This document shows positions 1-8,065 of a stretch of DNA of 51,281 bases, piece by piece (positions within the stretch are counted from its first letter, which is position 1; the number at the start of each line of letters is the position of its first letter). The stretch lies in NCBI GenBank assembly GCA_900318835.1, contig ONLW01000020.1, positions 1 through 51,281 on the forward strand, read 5' to 3'. This DNA comes from an uncultured Bacteroidales bacterium (GTDB taxonomy: Bacteria; Bacteroidota; Bacteroidia; Bacteroidales; P3). The position numbers and the translations under genes are program-made. The notes under the pieces were generated by a model. It did no database searches, was not told the origin of the DNA, and worked only from the letters and a program-made list of their open reading frames with translations.

Positions 1-1
1 G

Positions 2-319
2 GGTCTCCTCTCCGCCCCTGTGTGGCGGCGGACAGGCTCCGTGCAGCTGACGCTGCCCGAACGCTGGCAGGGGAAGGAGGTCCATCTCTACGGCTTCGCA
101 GTTGACTATGAGGGAAATGCAAGCGACACCGTGTATATCGGCATGCTGGATACAATAAATGATACGGAAGAGCGTTATTATCAGCATGACAAAAACGATA
201 TTCCTTGCTGGCGGATGCTTCTGGGGCACACAGCATTATCTGAAACAAATCAACGGTGTTCTCGAGACACAGACGGGGTTTGCCAACGGCAACTCGGCCA
301 GTCATCAACGGTCGGGTGA
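2..319 (+). CDS. C-terminal part of DUF6266-like protein (partial)
   Basis: Open from the window edge, so the 5' end is missing. The visible residues include GKEVHLYGFAVDYEGNASD, which resembles the C-terminal region of the DUF6266 family of Bacteroidota, proteins of unknown function usually found in multigene clusters. In that family the protein normally ends a few residues after the SDxVY motif, here near base 140. In this window the frame instead runs on for another 180 bases and overlaps msrA by about 130 bases. A stop (TAA, 156-158) lies one frame over, just before msrA, so a single-base indel would restore a normal end. Family assignment is from motif memory and moderate. Confidence 0.5.
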   Translation, partial: GLLSAPVWRRTGSVQLTLPERWQGKEVHLYGFAVDYEGNASDTVYIGMLDTINDTEERYYQHDKNDIPCWRMLLGHTALSETNQRCSRDTDGVCQRQLGQSSTVG

Positions 320-743
320 CAACGGCATCGTGGTGGAGCACCCCACCTACGAACAGGTGTATACCGACCGCACAGGCTACGCCGAGACGGTGCGTGTGGT
401 ATACGACCCCGCCATACTGCCACTGAAGAAGCTGGTGGAACTCTATTTCCTATGCATCGAGCCCACGTCGGTCAACCGGCAGGGGGAGGATGAAGGCACG
501 CGCTACCGCACGGGCATCTACTATATCGAACCCGAAGATCGCCTGACCATCATGGACGTCTATCGCGACGTGCAACACGGCTACAGCAGTCCGTTGGCCG
601 TGGAAGTGGAGCCACTGGAGAGCTTCGAACCCGCCAACGAATACCATCAGGACTACCTCGAGAAGCATCCCGACGGATACTGCCATCTACCTGAGGCTCT
701 GTTCGAAATGGCACGGAGAGCCAACCGGAAAGGTGAAAGGTGA
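186..743 (+). CDS. msrA: Peptide-methionine (S)-S-oxide reductase MsrA
   Basis: Reduces the S epimer of methionine sulfoxide in proteins and free methionine, using a catalytic cysteine recycled by thioredoxin. The N-terminus shows the family motif GCFWG with the nucleophilic Cys at residue 11, followed by GVLETQTGFANG, EHPTYEQVY, and the C-terminal HQDYLEKHPDGYC. At 185 residues it is a single-domain MsrA without a fused MsrB. I chose ATG 186 because the motif sits about 10 residues from the start in the family; an in-frame ATG at 159 is possible. No signal peptide, so cytoplasmic. The last residues (KGER) and the stop are encoded by an AAAGGTGAA repeat array, so the original C-terminus may have been altered. 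Confidence 0.95.
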   Translation: MTKTIFLAGGCFWGTQHYLKQINGVLETQTGFANGNSASHQRSGDNGIVVEHPTYEQVYTDRTGYAETVRVVYDPAILPLKKLVELYFLCIEPTSVNRQGEDEGTRYRTGIYYIEPEDRLTIMDVYRDVQHGYSSPLAVEVEPLESFEPANEYHQDYLEKHPDGYCHLPEALFEMARRANRKGER

Positions 744-756
744 AAGGTGAAAGGTA
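729..756 (+). repeat. AAAGGTGAA short tandem array
   Basis: About three and a half head-to-tail copies of a 9 nt unit reading AAAGGTGAA. The array overlaps the final codons and stop of msrA. The same unit, in one or other orientation, recurs at 2290-2303, 2536-2566, 13207-13235 and 23332-23364. Confidence 0.85.
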
Positions 757-768
757 AAACTTTTTTCT

Positions 769-796
769 GCCAATTGAAAAAAAGTGTGTATCTTTG
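769..796 (+). promoter_or_regulatory. Bacteroidota-type promoter for tRNA-Leu
   Basis: A TATCTTTG -7 box at 789-796 matches the Bacteroidota consensus TAnnTTTG, and a TTG-containing -33 element lies near 773, about 16-20 bases upstream. It is followed by a leader of about 80 bases before the tRNA. Confidence 0.7.
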
Positions 797-877
797 CACC
801 CGTTTTCTCTGACCGAGAAAAACGAATGAAACCAGAATTCGGAGTAGTTCAGACGTTTCGGTTAGCGAGATAAAAAT

Positions 878-959
878 GCGGATATGGCGTAATTGGTAGC
901 CGCGCAAGACTTAGGATCTTGTTCCGAGAGGAGTGGGGGTTCGAGCCCCCCTATCCGCA
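878..959 (+). tRNA. tRNA-Leu (anticodon TAG)
   Basis: A cloverleaf can be folded: acceptor GCGGATA pairs with TATCCGC at 952-958, the anticodon loop is CTTAGGA (anticodon TAG, reads CUA-type codons), a long variable arm typical of class II tRNAs follows, and the T arm is GGGGG-TTCGAGC-CCCCC. The CCA end is not encoded. A promoter box sits 80 bases upstream. Confidence 0.95.
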
Positions 960-960
960 C

Positions 961-993
961 GAAAGCTGAAAAATGAAAGATTGAAAGCTGAAG
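961..993 (+). repeat. GAAAGCTGAA/AATGAAAGATT degenerate repeat
   Basis: Directly after tRNA-Leu the sequence shows GAAAGCTGAA twice (961 and about 984) with a related AATGAAAGATT between. It is a degenerate direct repeat of the same style as the other short purine-rich arrays in this window, and it fills the space between the tRNA and the next coding region. Confidence 0.5.
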
Positions 994-1022
994 AACATAC
1001 AAGCACACGTTGTTGCAGGTTC

Positions 1023-2288
1023 GTGAAGCATGCAGCACTAGTGCTTTTTTCCATTTTTTTTATCGCGCACGCGCAGGCGAGTTATATATTGCTTCCGATG
1101 GACGAGGTGCAGAAGAATCACCTGAAAGCCTACGGCGTAGCCTACTGGAGTTTGCAGCGTGACGTGGAAGTGACGTGGCTGCTGAACTATCGCGGCGGCA
1201 CCTTCATGATGAAATATGCCGATGCTATCGAACGCGAGTGCAAGTTGCGGGGCGTCTCCTGCGAGGTCATCGCCGACGGGCAGAGTTCAGCCATCCTCAG
1301 CCATATCGCTGACCCTGGGGTGAACATGGATGCCGTCAAATTGCAGAAAGCCCCCAAAATCGCTGTCTACTCGCCCAAGAACAAACTGCCGTGGGACGAC
1401 GCGGTGACACTCGTGCTCACCTATGCCGAGATACCCTACGACGTGGTGTACGACGAGGAGGTGATGAGCGGCGTGCTTCCCACCTACGACTGGCTGCACC
1501 TGCACCACGAGGACTTCACCGGCCAGTACGGCAAGTTCTGGGGCGCCCACCGCTCGCAGCAGTGGTATATCGAGGACGTGCGCCTCCAGGAGGCTACGGC
1601 CAACCGGCTGGGCTACAGCAAGGTGAGCCACCTCAAGCTCGCCGTGGCCAAGAAAATCCGCGACTTTGTCATGGGCGGCGGCTTCCTCTTCGCCATGTGC
1701 TCGGCACCCGACAGCTACGACGTGGCGCTGGCCGCTGAAGGCGTGGACATCTGCGATGTGATGTTCGACGGCGACCCTATGCAACCCAACGCCCAGGAGT
1801 TGCTCGACTATAACAAATGTTTCGCCTTCAAAGACTTCCACATCAGCCGGAACCCCTCGGAATATGAGATCTCGACCATCGACATTGATGACCGCAGCCG
1901 TCAACGACTGGTGAACGAGAAGAACGACTTCTTCGTGCTCTTCGACTTCTCGGCCAAGTGGGACTGGATTCCCACCATGCTGACACAGAACCACACACGC
2001 GTGGTACACGGCTTCATGGGGCAGACCACGGCCTTCCGCCGCGAGTTTGTGAAGACCAGCTGCGTCATCCTCGGTGACAACAAGGAGTTGGGCGAGGTGC
2101 GATACTTGCATGGCGACTATGGCAAAGGCACCTGGACCTTCCTCGGTGGCCACGACCCCGAAGACTACCGCCACTTCATCGGTGACCCGCCAACCGACCT
2201 CTCTCTCTACCCCAACTCTCCCGGATACAGACTGATATTGAACAACATACTATTCCCCGCAGCGAAGAAAGAAAAACACAAAACATGA
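1023..2288 (+). CDS. Secreted protein annotated as asparagine synthetase B in Bacteroidales
   Basis: About 421 residues. The mature part opens with SYILLPMDEVQKNHLKAYG and contains LLNYRGGTFMM, MGGGFLFAMCSAPDS and DYGKGTWTFLGGHDPEDY. I recognise this as a Bacteroidales family commonly labelled asparagine synthetase B; I see neither the Ntn glutaminase N-terminus nor the PP-loop ATP motif of true AsnB, so the label is doubtful and the real function unknown. The GGHDPEDY end recalls glutamine-amidotransferase-like folds (inference). I chose GTG 1023 because it gives a hydrophobic signal peptide ending HAQA; the open frame extends back into the tRNA, which cannot be translated. No own promoter seen; it may be co-transcribed with tRNA-Leu. 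Confidence 0.75.
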   Translation: MKHAALVLFSIFFIAHAQASYILLPMDEVQKNHLKAYGVAYWSLQRDVEVTWLLNYRGGTFMMKYADAIERECKLRGVSCEVIADGQSSAILSHIADPGVNMDAVKLQKAPKIAVYSPKNKLPWDDAVTLVLTYAEIPYDVVYDEEVMSGVLPTYDWLHLHHEDFTGQYGKFWGAHRSQQWYIEDVRLQEATANRLGYSKVSHLKLAVAKKIRDFVMGGGFLFAMCSAPDSYDVALAAEGVDICDVMFDGDPMQPNAQELLDYNKCFAFKDFHISRNPSEYEISTIDIDDRSRQRLVNEKNDFFVLFDFSAKWDWIPTMLTQNHTRVVHGFMGQTTAFRREFVKTSCVILGDNKELGEVRYLHGDYGKGTWTFLGGHDPEDYRHFIGDPPTDLSLYPNSPGYRLILNNILFPAAKKEKHKT

Positions 2289-2324
2289 CAAGGTGAAAGG
2301 TGAGTGTTTCAATTAACAAAAAAA

Positions 2325-2474
2325 ATGAGCAGGAGTATATTACAAGATAAAAGCCTATTGTTTGCAGTACGTCGTGTGAACATGTATCGTTATTTGACAA
2401 ACGAGAAAAAAGAATTTGTGTCAAGAAAACAACTGATGAGAAGCGGTAACGCTTGTAACAACATTGAAAACTAA
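2325..2474 (+). pseudogene. Truncated four-helix-bundle (23S rRNA-intervening/S23-like) gene
   Basis: A 49-residue frame contains LFAVRRVNMYRYL, NEKKEFVSRKQL and MRSGNACNNIEN. This matches the first helices and the RSGTSIGANI-type turn of the four-helix-bundle family related to S23 intervening-sequence proteins, normally about 120 residues. The frame stops immediately after the RSG turn, so three quarters of the bundle is gone. It lies 12 bases upstream of the propeller gene and may now act as a leader peptide or be debris. Homology is from motif recognition. Confidence 0.55.
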
Positions 2475-2486
2475 AAAAAATCAGAT

Positions 2487-3797
2487 ATGAGAAAAATGTC
2501 TGTTATCTTAAGAGCTGTGATTGCGCTAGCTATACCTTTCACCTTTCATCTCTCACCTTTCACCTTGCAGGCGCAGGACAACAGCACGTGGACCGTCTAC
2601 GACACCCGCAGTTCCGACATCTGCGGCAACAACATCTCGGCCCTCGCCGCCGACAACAAGGGCGTGTGGGCCGGCACCTATCAGGGGCTCTGCCGCATGA
2701 GTGGCGGCTCATGGATGGACTACTCGATGTTCAACGACAAGTTGAAAGACCAGTCGGTGAACTGCCTGACGATTGACTCCCGCGGAGTGCTGTGGATTGG
2801 CACCGACGACTATGGCGTCATCGAATGGGACGGCACCAACTGGACCGAGTATACCGACGTCACACGGCGCCTGAAGATGAAGTTCGTCAAGGAGATTGTC
2901 GTCGACCAAGACGGTGTGAAATGGATTGGAGTGACCCTGGGCGGCTTGGTAACCTTTGACGGCAGCAATTGGGACAAATACACGCCCGACGACTGTGGCC
3001 TGCTGAGCGACTTTGTGCTCGACCTTGCTATCGACCGTGCCAACCGCAAGTGGATTACCACCAACGCCGGCGTGAGTGTCTTCAACGGCAGCCGCTGGAC
3101 CAGCTACACTACCGGAAACTCGGGACTCCCCGACGATATCGTGCCCGCCATCGTCATCGACAAAGACAATGTCAAGTGGTTCGGCACCCTCGGTGGCCTA
3201 GCCAGTTACGACGGCCAGCGCTGGAAGGTGTGGAACCCCAACAACAGCCCGCTGCCCAGCGAGCAGGTGAACGACATAGCCATCGACGCTAATGGTCTGT
3301 TGTGGATTGCCACCAGCAAAGGCGCCGCTGTATTCGACGGCGTAGATAACTGGGTAACTTTCACCTCGCGCAACAGCCAAATTCCTGCGGGCAATATCTA
3401 CAAGGTTGCCGTCGCCAACAATGGCACCGTCTGGTTCGGAAACGACTCCAAAGGGTTGGCCAAACTCAGCGGATTCCGCATGCCTGAGAAAACAATGACT
3501 TCCAACGACACTCCTGCTCCCACCGACAATCGCAGTAACAGCGAGACGAGCAACCCCGGCCCCAGTGATGAGCATGTGCGTATCAATCCCCATCTGGACG
3601 AGGGTTATATCACCATTTCCATCGAAAGTCCCTCAGCAACCATCACCTTCACCAACAAAAACGGCAAAGTGGTGAAGACTGTGGAGAACTACGTCAGTGG
3701 TAAAAAGATAAAAATCACCAAAATTCCCAAGGGCATGTACATCGTCGGTGTGAAGACAGTCCGTGGCGAGAAGAAAATCAAGTTCAACCTGAAATAA
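2487..3797 (+). CDS. Secreted seven-bladed reg_prop-type beta-propeller protein
   Basis: 436 residues. A signal peptide (about 1-29) is followed by seven repeats of about 43 residues, each of the form (I/V)xxDxxGVxWIGTxxGGLxxFDGxxWxxY, like the two-component regulator propeller repeats. Seven repeats would close one propeller. After a Ser/Pro-rich linker, the last 70 residues form an Ig-like module ending KGMYIVGVKTVRGEKKIKFNLK-type sequence (split here: KGMYIVGVKTVRG, then EKKIKFNLK), which resembles a T9SS type A sorting domain, so surface export is likely. No kinase part is present, so it is not a hybrid sensor. Residues 17-26 of the signal peptide are encoded by the TTTCACC repeat. It starts a tight plus-strand run. 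Confidence 0.8.
   Translation: MRKMSVILRAVIALAIPFTFHLSPFTLQAQDNSTWTVYDTRSSDICGNNISALAADNKGVWAGTYQGLCRMSGGSWMDYSMFNDKLKDQSVNCLTIDSRGVLWIGTDDYGVIEWDGTNWTEYTDVTRRLKMKFVKEIVVDQDGVKWIGVTLGGLVTFDGSNWDKYTPDDCGLLSDFVLDLAIDRANRKWITTNAGVSVFNGSRWTSYTTGNSGLPDDIVPAIVIDKDNVKWFGTLGGLASYDGQRWKVWNPNNSPLPSEQVNDIAIDANGLLWIATSKGAAVFDGVDNWVTFTSRNSQIPAGNIYKVAVANNGTVWFGNDSKGLAKLSGFRMPEKTMTSNDTPAPTDNRSNSETSNPGPSDEHVRINPHLDEGYITISIESPSATITFTNKNGKVVKTVENYVSGKKIKITKIPKGMYIVGVKTVRGEKKIKFNLK
2536..2566 (+). repeat. TTTCACC array inside a signal-peptide coding region
   Basis: Four CTTTCACC-type units (one degenerate, TTTCATC) lie within the signal peptide of the propeller gene and encode FTFHLSPFT. This is the reverse orientation of the array at 729-756. 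Confidence 0.85.
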
Positions 3798-3806
3798 TCT
3801 GACAAA

Positions 3807-5837
3807 ATGAAGAAGATATTCATTCTGGGTTTAATTGGCTTAATGGGGTTAATGGGCAACATCACCTATGCCCAACAGCTTGACCCAGCCAAACGAACCT
3901 ACACTGTAAAAGAGACCTCGGCCACGGAGGCCGAGTTGGTCATCACCGTGAAGCTCGACAACGGCTGGCACATGTATTCGCAGCACACCGACGAGAACGG
4001 GCCGCTGCCCACAGTATTCGACTTTACCAAGAGTGACGACTACCAACTGGTGGGCAAAGTCGCAGAACCCAAGCCCCATGAGGAGATGGACCCAATTTTT
4101 GGCTGTGTAGTCAAGTCATTCAGCAATACCGTTATCTTCCGCCAGAAAATCAAGAGACTTTCAACAAAAGACTTCACCGTCAAGGGTGTCATCAGCTACC
4201 AGCTCTGCAATGAAGGCAGCTGCATAGCCCCCGAGGACCACGACATGGTCTTCAAGGTGAAAGGTGCCGCAGAAGAGTTAGCCGCAACTATCGTTGAGGA
4301 AGAACCGGAGGCCCCGGAAACTCCAGTGGTTGAAGAGACTCCCGCCGAACCCGCCCCTGTAGAGGAGAATGGGGAGGAGAGTCAGAGCCTGCTGATGATT
4401 TTCCTCATTGCACTGGGAGGCGGCATCCTCACCATGTTCACCCCATGTGTGTTCCCGATGATACCGATGACTGTGAACTTCTTCATGCGTGGCGCCGAGA
4501 ACAAGCGCAAAGGCCGCCGTCAAGCCTGGTTTTTCGGTTTCAGCATTGTCTTCCTCTTTGCTGTGCTGGGTGTCATCCTGGCCCTCATCCTCGGTCCAGA
4601 ATCACTATATGTCATGGGCACGCACTGGATTCCCAATCTCATCTTCTTCGTCATCTTCTTCATCTTCGCGCTGAGTTTCTTCGGCCTCTTCGAAATCAAG
4701 ATGCCCGAGAAGTGGGTCAATGCCAGTGACGAGAAAGCCGACAAAGGCGGTCTACTGGCGCCCTTTTTCATTGCTCTGACCACCGTGCTGGTGAGTTTCA
4801 GTTGCACTGGTCCCATCCTCGGCGCTGCTCTGGTGGGCCTCACCACCAGTTCCACCGACCGCTGGGTAAGCCTGGTGACCATGCTGGGTTTCGGCATCGG
4901 CTTCGCCGCCCCCTTCACCCTGCTGGCCATGTTCCCCCAGTTCCTAAAGAATATGAAGAGCGGCGGATGGCTCAACACCGTAAAGGTCGTCTTTGCCTTC
5001 CTCGAACTGGCCTTCGGACTGAAATTCCTCCAGCAGGCCGACCTCTACTGCAACTGGGGCCTGCTCGACCGCGAGGTGTACCTAGCCCTTTGGATTGTTA
5101 TCTTTGGTCTTTTGGGCATCTACCTGCTGGGCAAACTGCGATTCAAAGGAGATGACCCCATCGAGCGCCTCGGTACCGGCCGCCTGATGCTTGCTATCCT
5201 TGACCTTGCCTTCGTGGTTTATATGATTCCCGGCCTCTGGGGCGCCCCGCTGAAAGGCATCTCGGGATTCATGCCTCCCATGGAGTCGCAAGACTTCAAC
5301 ATCGAAAAGATTGTCTATGAGCATGCCGGTTCCAGCAACGCCACCGTGCAGGTTGGCAAACTTCCTGCCGACCGCAAATATGCCGACCAACTGCACATGC
5401 CGCTTGGCTTCGAGGCCTTCTTCGACCTTGACGAGGCAAAAGCCTACGCTCGCGAACAAAACAAGCCCGTCTTCATCGACTTCACCGGCAAGACCTGTGC
5501 CAACTGCCGCGAGATGGAGCACTACGTATGGAGTGACTCCGAAGTAAAACGAATCCTCAACGAGGACTACGTCATGGTCTCGCTCTTCTGTGATGCCAAC
5601 ACAATCTCCCTACCCGAAAGCGACTGGGTCACCACCGACAACGGCCGCACCATCAAGTCACTCGGACAGAAGAACCTCAACTACCAGAAGACCGCATTCA
5701 ACATGAATGCCCAGCCCTACTATGTCGTCATCGACGCCGACGGCAACGTGCTCACCAAGGAGAACTACAAGTACGACCGCGATGTGAAGAAATTCATCGA
5801 CTGGCTCAACGAAGGAAAAGCAAATTTTAAGAAATAA
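3807..5837 (+). CDS. DsbD-type thiol:disulfide interchange protein
   Basis: Carries electrons from cytoplasmic thioredoxin across the inner membrane to periplasmic thiol partners. 676 residues: signal peptide (about 1-22); an N-terminal DsbD alpha-like domain (about 25-150) with YQLCNEGSCIAPED; an acidic Pro/Glu linker (165-190); a CcdA/DsbD membrane domain (about 195-480) with GGGILTMFTPCVFPMIPM and the second-cysteine motif SFSCTGPILGAAL; and a C-terminal thioredoxin fold with CANC (C564, C567). All three redox modules are present. It starts 9 bases after the propeller gene and ends 6 bases before the C10 protease, so it is probably co-transcribed with them and may maintain thiols of exported proteins. 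The signal peptide (GLIGLMGLMG) is encoded by a TTTAATGGG repeat. Confidence 0.93.
   Translation: MKKIFILGLIGLMGLMGNITYAQQLDPAKRTYTVKETSATEAELVITVKLDNGWHMYSQHTDENGPLPTVFDFTKSDDYQLVGKVAEPKPHEEMDPIFGCVVKSFSNTVIFRQKIKRLSTKDFTVKGVISYQLCNEGSCIAPEDHDMVFKVKGAAEELAATIVEEEPEAPETPVVEETPAEPAPVEENGEESQSLLMIFLIALGGGILTMFTPCVFPMIPMTVNFFMRGAENKRKGRRQAWFFGFSIVFLFAVLGVILALILGPESLYVMGTHWIPNLIFFVIFFIFALSFFGLFEIKMPEKWVNASDEKADKGGLLAPFFIALTTVLVSFSCTGPILGAALVGLTTSSTDRWVSLVTMLGFGIGFAAPFTLLAMFPQFLKNMKSGGWLNTVKVVFAFLELAFGLKFLQQADLYCNWGLLDREVYLALWIVIFGLLGIYLLGKLRFKGDDPIERLGTGRLMLAILDLAFVVYMIPGLWGAPLKGISGFMPPMESQDFNIEKIVYEHAGSSNATVQVGKLPADRKYADQLHMPLGFEAFFDLDEAKAYAREQNKPVFIDFTGKTCANCREMEHYVWSDSEVKRILNEDYVMVSLFCDANTISLPESDWVTTDNGRTIKSLGQKNLNYQKTAFNMNAQPYYVVIDADGNVLTKENYKYDRDVKKFIDWLNEGKANFKK
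3826..3856 (+). repeat. TTTAATGGG array in the dsbD signal peptide
   Basis: Three to four units of TTAATGGG(T/G) encode GLIGLMGLMG in the signal peptide. The same unit in the same strand orientation recurs at 15433-15464 inside purL, which is read from the other strand. Confidence 0.8.
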
Positions 5838-5843
5838 CACCCG

Positions 5844-7673
5844 ATGAAAAAAACACTCCTGCTGACCGCCGTTCTTTTCTCTTTTGCGGCAAACGCACAG
5901 ACCCACCATGTGAACGTCGAACAAGCCCAGCTTGTTGCCACCAATTTCTGGCAGTGGCACAACACGACACCCTTCAGAAACGTCACAAACGCCAAAGCAA
6001 TGACATTTGAAGGCATCGACCAGCTTCATGTATTCGACTTCGACGGCAAGGGCTTCGTCATCGTCCCTGCCGACGATCGTGTAATGCAGGTCCTCGCCTA
6101 CTCTTTTGAGGACCCCTTCCCCTCCGAGCTTAACCCCGAAGTGGGCTACTGGCTGCGCAACTACAACACCCAGATTGCCGCCATAGCCAAGAGCAACGCC
6201 CCCCGCAACACCCAATGGAATCGTCCACTTCTTGACCCCGCCCCTGACTCCACCGTCAACCTCACCGGCATCCCTACCATGCTCACCACCAAATGGAACC
6301 AGAACGACCCTTACGACAAATTCTGTCCATACGACTCGCTCCACCACGACCGCACCGTCGTGGGATGTGTAGCCACTGCCATGGCTCAAATCATGAAATA
6401 TTGGAACTACCCCGCCTATGGACAAGGGAGCCACAGCTATGAACCTCCGGTTTGGTATAGCAGCTACGACTTCGGCACCCTCTCGGCCGACTTCGGAAAC
6501 ACCACCTATCTTTGGGAATATATGCCCGACGAGTTGGACAACCTCGCACGCACCTACCAACGCGATGCCGTTGCAACACTTTCCTATCACTGCGGTGTGG
6601 CCGTCGAGATGATGTACGGCATCTCGTCGCAAGGTGGCAGCGGAGCCTTCTCCGCATGCGGCGATTGGCGCTCCTACTGTGCCGAGAATGCATTCAAGCA
6701 ATTCTTCAAATACGACACCAGCGATTATCACGCCACACGTGACTTCGTCAATAATGACAGCCTCTGGTGTGCCCTCATCGACGAGCAACTAGCCCTGGGA
6801 CATCCCGTCTACTATGATGGTCGCGACGTTACAGGCGGCCATGCCTTCGTCCTTGATGGATCAGACACTGCAGGACGCTACCATTTCAACATGGGGTGGG
6901 GCGGCTCCGGAAACGGATACTACTCAATCGACAACATCGCCCCGGATTCCGGTGGCATCGGGGGAAACGCATCTTTGACCTTCAACATGGAACAAGGTGC
7001 CATCTTCAACATCATGCCCGCCTACGAGGAGACCTTCGACACCGCCGATTACTACGACACCACTTGCAACAGCAACCGCTACATCAACTTCTATGAGCAT
7101 CGCCTGCTTGTAGCCGACACAGACACTATCCTGCGCCACCTCAGCACCTACTACCGCTACCATCTCAAAGTCATCAACCCCAAAAAAGTTTTCCTAAATC
7201 CCAACATCAGCGGCGAACTTCCAATCTCCGTCGACTTCTGTCCTTCTGAGCTTTTCACCCTTCCCCAATGCTCCTTTACCAACGAGGGCCTCGTATTCTC
7301 CGGCTGGTGCCGCGTCAAGACCGGAAACGATACCATCTACCAACCTGGACAGCAAGTCAAACTCTACGCCAACACCACATTCTTCGCCATCTGGGCCGAC
7401 TCCACCCTCAATGCAGGCATCGAGGACCTTGAACATGAAAGTCTCCGAATCTGGCCCAACCCCACCTCCGACGAAATCACCATCGCTGTCCCTACCCACA
7501 CCGGCACCATCATTATCACCGATGTTCTGGGCCGCACAGTGCTCCGCGACGACTATCCCAACATCGTGAGCAGGAATGCCAAAATTTCACTCCAGACGCT
7601 ACCCAACGGCGTATATACCGTGCAGGTAAAGACAGCCATCGGCACCTATAAACAACGAATAATCAAACGATAA
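5844..7673 (+). CDS. Secreted C10 (streptopain-like) cysteine peptidase with T9SS sorting domain
   Basis: 609 residues. Signal peptide (1-18), an inhibitory Spi/propeptide-like region, then the C10 catalytic domain with the nucleophile in VGCVATAMAQIMKYW (Cys175) and the histidine in GGHAFVLDG (His333), followed by MGWGGSGNGYY. The final 80 residues, starting LRIWPNPTSDEI and ending KQRIIKR, are a typical type A T9SS C-terminal sorting domain, so export across the outer membrane and surface attachment are expected. Family members include streptopain, interpain and the Bacteroides fragilis Bfp proteases. Both catalytic residues are present, so it should be active. It follows the DsbD gene by 6 bases. 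Confidence 0.92.
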   Translation: MKKTLLLTAVLFSFAANAQTHHVNVEQAQLVATNFWQWHNTTPFRNVTNAKAMTFEGIDQLHVFDFDGKGFVIVPADDRVMQVLAYSFEDPFPSELNPEVGYWLRNYNTQIAAIAKSNAPRNTQWNRPLLDPAPDSTVNLTGIPTMLTTKWNQNDPYDKFCPYDSLHHDRTVVGCVATAMAQIMKYWNYPAYGQGSHSYEPPVWYSSYDFGTLSADFGNTTYLWEYMPDELDNLARTYQRDAVATLSYHCGVAVEMMYGISSQGGSGAFSACGDWRSYCAENAFKQFFKYDTSDYHATRDFVNNDSLWCALIDEQLALGHPVYYDGRDVTGGHAFVLDGSDTAGRYHFNMGWGGSGNGYYSIDNIAPDSGGIGGNASLTFNMEQGAIFNIMPAYEETFDTADYYDTTCNSNRYINFYEHRLLVADTDTILRHLSTYYRYHLKVINPKKVFLNPNISGELPISVDFCPSELFTLPQCSFTNEGLVFSGWCRVKTGNDTIYQPGQQVKLYANTTFFAIWADSTLNAGIEDLEHESLRIWPNPTSDEITIAVPTHTGTIIITDVLGRTVLRDDYPNIVSRNAKISLQTLPNGVYTVQVKTAIGTYKQRIIKR

Positions 7674-7693
7674 AAAAATATTTTAAAGAAAAA

Positions 7694-7725
7694 TTTGGTC
7701 AATTGGGGAAAAGTTCGTACTTTTG
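7694..7725 (+). promoter_or_regulatory. Promoter of initiator tRNA-Met
   Basis: TTTG at 7694-7697 (-33) and TACTTTTG at 7718-7725 (-7), spaced about 20 bases, match the Bacteroidota promoter and lie about 30 bases before the tRNA. Confidence 0.75.
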
Positions 7726-7754
7726 CACTCGATTTCCCAAGGGAAATAAGAGAG

Positions 7755-7826
<72 letters not shown>

Positions 7827-7832
7827 CCTAAG

Positions 7833-7868
7833 AAAAGCAAGTTGCCGATTGGCAACTTGCTTTTTTTT
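7833..7868 (+). terminator. Intrinsic terminator after tRNA-fMet
   Basis: Perfect stem GCAAGTTGCC / GGCAACTTGC with loop GATT (extended by A/T pairs) followed by nine T residues. Confidence 0.92.
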
Positions 7869-7883
7869 TGCACTTTTCTTTCC

Positions 7884-7985
7884 ACCTACCTGATACCACC
7901 TACTTGCCATCCCCCTACCAACGCCTGACCAACTCCTACCATGGCAGGAGTTGGTCAGGCGTTGGTAGGTAGTTGATAGGTGATT
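7884..7985. repeat. Palindromic repeat family, copy 1
   Basis: About 100 bases with arms of about 27 bases centred at 7941/7942. The core is CCAACTCCTACC-ATGG-CAGGAGTTGG with one mismatch, and outer CACCTA/TAGGTG blocks. Located between two converging transcription units (tRNA-fMet and a lipoprotein gene). Other copies: 18981-19090, 25085-25190, 36425-36515, 45600-45680. Confidence 0.9.
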
Positions 7986-8012
7986 GTCTGCTAGTTGTCA
8001 GGAAGGCAAAAT

Positions 8013-8043
8013 GGGGGCCGCGCGGCTTCGCCGCACGGCCCCC
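8013..8043 (-). terminator. Intrinsic terminator of the 8066-8419 gene
   Basis: GGGGGCCG(C)GCGG / CCGC(A)CGGCCCCC stem of about 13 pairs closed by a TTCG tetraloop; read on the minus strand it is followed by ATTTTG. It lies 23 bases after the stop of the lipoprotein gene. Confidence 0.8.
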
Positions 8044-8065
8044 AGAAATGGTTTTTCCTTCAATA

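Noticed and set aside
933-1022. N-terminal extension of the asparagine-synthetase-like gene from ATG 933
   Set aside because: It starts inside tRNA-Leu; the signal peptide begins at GTG 1023.
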